Position numbers and translations under genes: made by a program. A DNA stretch of 64,000 nucleotides from Calidihabitans tengchongensis (GTDB lineage Bacteria > Sysuimicrobiota > Sysuimicrobiia > Sysuimicrobiales > Kaftiobacteriaceae), in the NCBI GenBank assembly GCA_031459615.1, contig JAVKIE010000003.1, forward strand, positions 1 through 64,000. The letters are read 5' to 3'. Numbering within the stretch: position 1 is the first letter of the stretch; each line of letters opens with the position of its first letter. The notes beneath the pieces were generated by a model. That model had not been told where the DNA came from and made no database searches. It was given only the letters and a program-made list of their open reading frames with translations. This document shows, piece by piece, positions 60,786-64,000 of this stretch.

Positions 60786-61322
60786 TCACCTCTCCACCAC
60801 GACGATCTTGCCCAGCATGAACTCGTGCCCGAGGCCGCAGAACTCGTTGCACGCCAGGTTGTACACACCGGGCGTGGTGGGCGTGAACGGCAGCACCCAC
60901 TCATACCCGGGGTACAGCTGCAGGTTCCACTGGTGGGGATGGGCGATGGAGAAGCCGTGGAGGTAGTCCAGCGACGCGATGTGCAGGGTGTAGCGCTCGC
61001 CCGCCCGCAGCCGCAGGATGGGGTAGAAGGCGAAGCGGGTGGCGTACATGTACACGTCGCTTCCCGGCGGCGGCTCCACCACCGGCCGCCCGGCCTCCTC
61101 GCCCACCTGGTACTGGCGGGCGAAGGCCTCGACCTGGGCTCTGTAGGCCGCAGGGGTCACCCGGAACGCCCGCCCCTCGGTGTTCTGCCGGCCCACCGCG
61201 TGCCAGACCAGCATCATGGCCGAGAAGAACACCACCACCATGACCACAGCCAGCGCCACCCAGATCCGCTCCAGGCGGCTGACCCGCTCGTGCCAGTACA
61301 CCCGCTCCGGTGCCACCGCCAT
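60786..61322 (-). CDS. cytochrome oxidase-type subunit II with CuA site
   Basis: The 178-residue protein has one N-terminal membrane helix (about 20-43) and a cupredoxin domain. The binuclear CuA ligands are complete: His in DYLHGFSI (about 119) and the loop CNEFCGLGHEFM (about 157-168) with two Cys, Glu backbone, His and Met. It takes electrons from a cytochrome c or cupredoxin and passes them to subunit I, whose gene follows six bases later. The single-helix form resembles ba3-type (B-family) subunit II. Confidence 0.92.
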   Translation of the reverse strand: MAVAPERVYWHERVSRLERIWVALAVVMVVVFFSAMMLVWHAVGRQNTEGRAFRVTPAAYRAQVEAFARQYQVGEEAGRPVVEPPPGSDVYMYATRFAFYPILRLRAGERYTLHIASLDYLHGFSIAHPHQWNLQLYPGYEWVLPFTPTTPGVYNLACNEFCGLGHEFMLGKIVVVER

Positions 61323-61340
61323 CGGCGACCCCTCCCGCGC

Positions 61341-61475
61341 CTATCGGGCCGGGATGCGCAGCACGTCCAGGACGCCCCAGACCACGTAGGCGATGAAGAA
61401 GATCACGTTGCTGAGGACCAGCCACAGCCAGATGTGGTCGAACACCCGTTGCCAGACCGGAGGTTGAGACCGCAC
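61341..61475 (-). CDS. 44-residue single-helix oxidase subunit
   Basis: A GTG at 61475 behind GGGGGGAG opens a small protein with one hydrophobic helix (HIWLWLVLSNVIFFIAYVVWGVL) and a short basic tail. Its place directly before subunit II, size and topology match the small helix subunits of ba3/cbb3-type enzymes. First gene of the operon. Confidence 0.7.
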   Translation of the reverse strand: MRSQPPVWQRVFDHIWLWLVLSNVIFFIAYVVWGVLDVLRIPAR

Positions 61476-61542
61476 GGCCGCTCTCCCCCCTCCCTGCCTC
61501 CGCGCCCTGCAGGTCCGGCATCCGCCCCGCCGCATACGCACA

Positions 61543-61572
61543 GCGCCGCCGCACAGATGTCTGCGGCGGCGC
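61543..61572 (-). other. hairpin in the leader of the oxidase operon
   Basis: An 11-bp perfect stem (61543-61553 with 61562-61572) and 8-nt loop lie about 70 nt upstream of the small-subunit start. It could be an attenuator or protective 5' structure. Confidence 0.4.
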
Positions 61573-61647
61573 CGTCCCGCACACCCTCACGGTTCCGGCG
61601 GCGTGTCCTCACCGGACTCCCGAAGAGCGGGCTCGTCATGGGTGAAT

Positions 61648-61662
61648 GGACCAAAATGGTCC
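61648..61662 (-). promoter_or_regulatory. 15-bp palindrome, candidate Rrf2 operator
   Basis: GGACCAAAATGGTCC (arms GGACCA and TGGTCC, spacer AAA) lies in the unusually AT-rich stretch upstream of the oxidase operon and between it and the divergent membrane protein gene. Rrf2 proteins bind AT-centred inverted repeats of this form, so the Rrf2 protein encoded at the end of the operon is the likely ligand. No clear -10/-35 was assigned. Confidence 0.5.
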
Positions 61663-61729
61663 TTTTAGGCATCTCACACTTTGCCACGGATCCGGCTTCC
61701 TGTCAAGACGCCATAACCGCCAGGGAAAA

Positions 61730-61757
61730 GCGCCGGCCTCCGTCGAAAGGCCGGCGC
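61730..61757 (+). other. hairpin before the 223-residue membrane protein gene
   Basis: A 10-bp perfect stem (61730-61739 with 61748-61757, loop CCGTCGAA) sits immediately upstream of the ribosome binding site GGGAGGG. It may be an attenuator or structured leader. Confidence 0.35.
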
Positions 61758-61770
61758 GGGAGGGACCGAC

Positions 61771-62442
61771 ATGCGGACGTTGTACAGGTGGGGCGGGGTG
61801 GCGGGCGTTCTGGCGGCCGCCGCCCTGGTGTGGGTGGCGGTGGCTGTGGGAGTCGTCATGCCCGCGGCGGGCCTGGGACCTCCCGGCCCCTACCCCCACT
61901 ACAACCCCGACAGCCTGCTCCCGTTCATCAGGCAGCGTCCGGTCCTGTTCGGCCTGCTCAACGTCGGCGGGGGCGCCGTCGCGGCGCTTCTGGCGCTGGC
62001 GTTCGTGACAGCCCTGGGCGAGCGGCTGCGGGAGGCCGGCGCCGCCGGCCGGTTCGGACGGACTCTGGCCGTGGTGGGGACCGCCGCTCTGGCTCTGGAG
62101 GCGCTGTTGTGGCAGGGTGGCGTGGCGGCCCTGGCCCGCCTCCAGACTACCGATCCGGTGGCGGCCCGGCACGCGTTCTTTGCCCTGGCCGGCGTGATCG
62201 GCAGTGTGGACCTGCTGGGCACGGCGGCCGTGGGGCTGGGAGTCCTGTTGCTGGGGTCGGCGATGCGGTCGCTGCCCTCCTACGCCGGCGCCGGCACCGT
62301 GGGGATGCTGGGGGGCGCCCTGCTTGTGGCCTCCCGGATCGTGCCCGGCCGTCTGCTGGTGGGACTCAGCGCCCTGCTGGCGGTGGTCTGGCTGGTATGG
62401 AGCGGGCTCCTGCTGCGGAGGGAGACCTCCCGCGCGCCGTAA
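61771..62442 (+). CDS. six-helix membrane protein (DUF4386-like)
   Basis: The 223-residue protein has about six hydrophobic helices and the loop GPYPHYNPDSLLPFIRQRPVLF between helices 1 and 2. The pattern resembles DUF4386-type proteins of unknown function. GGGAGGG precedes the ATG. It is divergent from the oxidase operon and could share the GGACCA palindrome. Function unassigned. Confidence 0.7.
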   Translation: MRTLYRWGGVAGVLAAAALVWVAVAVGVVMPAAGLGPPGPYPHYNPDSLLPFIRQRPVLFGLLNVGGGAVAALLALAFVTALGERLREAGAAGRFGRTLAVVGTAALALEALLWQGGVAALARLQTTDPVAARHAFFALAGVIGSVDLLGTAAVGLGVLLLGSAMRSLPSYAGAGTVGMLGGALLVASRIVPGRLLVGLSALLAVVWLVWSGLLLRRETSRAP

Positions 62443-62446
62443 TAAG

Positions 62447-62824
62447 CTACCGGCCGACGTGGACCACAAAAGAGGCGTCCGGCCTGCCCGCTTTTCCTCT
62501 GATCCGGATCACCCACCGCCCGTCCATGGAAAAGACATGGCGGGCCTCGTAGACGCCCGGCGCCATGCGCCGGAACTCCACCGCCTCGACGCCGTGATCC
62601 ATCTCCGGCATCCCCGCCTCCGCCTGCAGCTCGAGCACTTCCAGGGGAGCGTCGGCCGGACCGGTGAGGCGCAGGCGCAGGACCACGGGCTGGAGGGCCA
62701 CCGGGCGGCGCGGCGTCCAGGAGAGCGTGGCGGACCATCCCTCGCCGTACGCCCGCAGGGACGTCCCGGAGGCGCAGCCCGCGGCGAGCAGGAGACACGC
62801 GGCCACCAGCGCCCGGGCGGTCAC
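62447..62824 (-). CDS. lipoprotein with FixH/YtkA-like domain
   Basis: The 125-residue protein has a lipoprotein signal with LLLAAGC (lipid-bearing Cys at about 17) and a single beta-sandwich domain. AGMPEMDHGVEAVEFRRMAPGVYEARHVFSMDGRWVIRI is the FixH/YtkA-like pattern, a fold tied to copper handling in oxidase and nitrous oxide reductase maturation. Its GTG start overlaps the permease stop (GTGA). Confidence 0.82.
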   Translation of the reverse strand: MTARALVAACLLLAAGCASGTSLRAYGEGWSATLSWTPRRPVALQPVVLRLRLTGPADAPLEVLELQAEAGMPEMDHGVEAVEFRRMAPGVYEARHVFSMDGRWVIRIRGKAGRPDASFVVHVGR

Positions 62825-63648
62825 GGTTCCACCATTCCCCCAAAACGCCGTCGCCCCACCGCGTAGCCCCCGATGGCCCACGCGGCCAGAACGGCCACGA
62901 GGAGCACCACCACTCCCGCCGTGCCCACCTCCCCCGCGGCATACTGGCCAAGAGGGCCGGTCAGGTCGGCGGATCCGGTCACCGCCACGATGGCCGCGAT
63001 CCGGAAGGCGCTGACCGGGTTGGCGGCGGCCAGCGCGAACACGACCGCGGGGGGCAGCCGCAGGATCACCACCGTGGTCAGCACCCCCAGGTCGCTGAGG
63101 ATCACCAGCGCCAGCCACGCCACCAGCGACTGGCCCAGGGCCCGGCTGCGGGTGGGCGCGCGCGCCGACAGCGCAAAGCCGACCGACAGGGTGGTCAGGG
63201 CCAGCAAGGCCGAGAGCCCCACCAGCCACAGGTACGCTCCGACGCCCCCGGGTCCGGCCCGCAGCGCCAGGATCACGCCCGCGCCTCCGAACCCCACCAG
63301 CGTGGCGGCGACCAGACCCCACGCCACACCCAGGTACGCGCCGGCGAACACATCGCCGCGCCCGACGGGCTGGCTGAGCACCATCTCCAGGGCACCGCTC
63401 TCCCGCAGTCCGGGGATCCACCCGCATCCCACTGTCAGCCCCAGCAGGGGCACGAACAGCATCGCCAGGGAGATCAGCGTCGCCGCCGCCCGGTCAAACG
63501 ACGACACGCCCTGGATGCCGACCCCGGCCAGGGCCATCAGAGCCGCCGCCGCGGCCAGGGCTCCGAAAGCGACCGCCACCGAGGCGAACCAGCGGTCCCG
63601 CACCACCGCGCGGGCGTCCCACCGCATCAGGACTCCGACCGCCCTCAC
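62821..63648 (-). CDS. nosY: ABC transporter permease, NosY type
   Basis: The 275-residue protein has six membrane helices and the NosY-like arrangement: ALEMVLSQPVGRGDVFAGAYLG after helix 2 and AANPVSAFRIAAIVAV with GPLGQYAA in the last loop. The GTG at 63648 overlaps the stop of the ATPase gene (GTGA), which explains the start better than the ATG at 63627. NosFY supplies copper or sulfur species for nitrous oxide reductase maturation with NosD. nosZ and nosD are not in view. Confidence 0.8.
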   Translation of the reverse strand: MRAVGVLMRWDARAVVRDRWFASVAVAFGALAAAAALMALAGVGIQGVSSFDRAAATLISLAMLFVPLLGLTVGCGWIPGLRESGALEMVLSQPVGRGDVFAGAYLGVAWGLVAATLVGFGGAGVILALRAGPGGVGAYLWLVGLSALLALTTLSVGFALSARAPTRSRALGQSLVAWLALVILSDLGVLTTVVILRLPPAVVFALAAANPVSAFRIAAIVAVTGSADLTGPLGQYAAGEVGTAGVVVLLVAVLAAWAIGGYAVGRRRFGGMVEP

Positions 63649-64000
63649 CGGCGCGCCTCCACCAGCAGCTCCCGCAGGCCGGGGGAGCGCAGGCGGAACG
63701 GCCTGCCGTCCACCGCCGCCATCACCCGGGGGAGATCGGTTTCGCGGACCCGTAGCCGCACCTGCCCCCCGGTGTCCGCCAGGACGACAACCTCCGACCC
63801 CACCGCCGGAACCGGGGCGGGCAGCACCACTTCCACCCACCGCAGGCGGGCGAGCTCGTCGACGGTCAGGTCGGCCGCGACACGGCCGCCCTCCAGGGCC
63901 ACCACCCGGTCCACGCGGGCGTCCAGGCCATCCAGGTGGTGGGTCGCCACCAGCACGGTCGCGCCCCGTCGGGCGGCCTCGTCCAGCCACCCGTGCAGCC
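63645..64000 (-). CDS. nosF: ABC transporter ATPase, NosF type (C-terminal part)
   Basis: The gene enters from beyond the right end of the window. The visible 117 codons include the end of the ATPase (WLDEAARRGATVLVATHHLDGLD, the H-loop) and a C-terminal extension (VDELARLRWVEVVLPAPVP onward) as in NosF. The Walker motifs lie outside the window. The gene order F-Y-lipoprotein with consecutive GTGA overlaps supports a nos-type transporter. Confidence 0.8.
   Translation of the reverse strand, partial: LHGWLDEAARRGATVLVATHHLDGLDARVDRVVALEGGRVAADLTVDELARLRWVEVVLPAPVPAVGSEVVVLADTGGQVRLRVRETDLPRVMAAVDGRPFRLRSPGLRELLVEARR

Noticed and set aside
59091..62552. An 1153-codon plus-strand frame opposite the oxidase-type operon
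   Set aside because: Shadow of subunit I, subunit II and flanking DNA; the sense-strand genes have complete metal-ligand sets and linked starts and stops.

Overview
The window is very GC-rich bacterial DNA. GTG starts are common, there are many ATGA, GTGA and TGATG gene overlaps, and long meaningless reading frames lie opposite real genes. No rRNA, tRNA, CRISPR array, phage or intact transposon is visible. The gene content includes five-, seven-, ten- and about eleven-haem c-type cytochromes, haem-motif sensor kinases, pyruvate:ferredoxin oxidoreductase, ADP-forming acyl-CoA synthetase, DUF355 adenosine-specific kinase, CBS-BON proteins, Hsp20 and a NosFY transporter. This suggests an uncultured, respiratory and probably thermophilic or sediment-dwelling lineage such as Sysuimicrobiota (CSP1-3), Armatimonadota or a deep Bacillota branch. 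The lineage is inference; no phylogenetic marker is present.

Layout. 1-4.5 kb: coiled-coil protein, radical SAM enzyme, small HTH protein with a pentahaem cytochrome, two zinc-ribbon proteins. 4.8-9.6 kb: NrfCD-like quinol/Fe-S module with a haem-motif histidine kinase and NarL-type regulator. 9.6-14.8 kb (minus strand): receiver-like protein, two very small membrane proteins, seven-haem cytochrome and cytochrome b, then a second haem-motif kinase/regulator pair. 14.9-23 kb: citrate synthase, decahaem cytochrome, CBS-BON, malic enzyme, GltD, DUF355. 23-30.7 kb: multihaem cytochrome with an in-frame TGA, rhodanese, TusA/SQR/DsrE sulfur-transfer genes, PDO thioredoxin, CstR-like repressor and an Hsp20/OsmC/DUF2892/Usp operon. 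30.8-46 kb: aconitase, amino-sugar/PTS operon, acyl-CoA synthetase (ADP-forming) and the por operon. 46-57 kb: paired coiled-coil proteins, OsmC, CBS, ribokinase, CapA, DeoC, universal stress proteins, ferritin-like protein, TerC behind a yybP-ykoY riboswitch, glutamate dehydrogenase. 57-64 kb: Rrf2 regulator, two haem-copper-oxidase-type subunits (the main one without the active-site tyrosine), a CuA subunit, and the start of a NosFY-type cluster.

The main discovery is regulatory. An 18-bp palindrome, ATCGG-N8-CCGAT (near half usually CGCCCGAT followed by GG), recurs between genes. In about eighteen places a -10-like hexamer follows, in most of them 22 nt after the palindrome (two spacer bases plus N20). 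That places the palindrome centre near -43.5, as for a class II activator. The predicted targets are the coiled-coil proteins, cytochromes, a kinase/regulator pair, maeB, gltD, por, gdh, a sulfur operon and Usp genes. Several targets start 6-9 nt after the -10 with no Shine-Dalgarno sequence and would be leaderless. This resembles the logic of the mycobacterial DosR dormancy regulon (haem sensor kinases, NarL-family regulator, Usp/CBS targets) with a different DNA site. A second, smaller regulon uses the CsoR/CstR-type operator ATACCC-N4-GGGTAT at three promoters next to a CsoR-family gene lacking the copper-ligand histidine, which suggests persulfide control of sulfur and stress genes.
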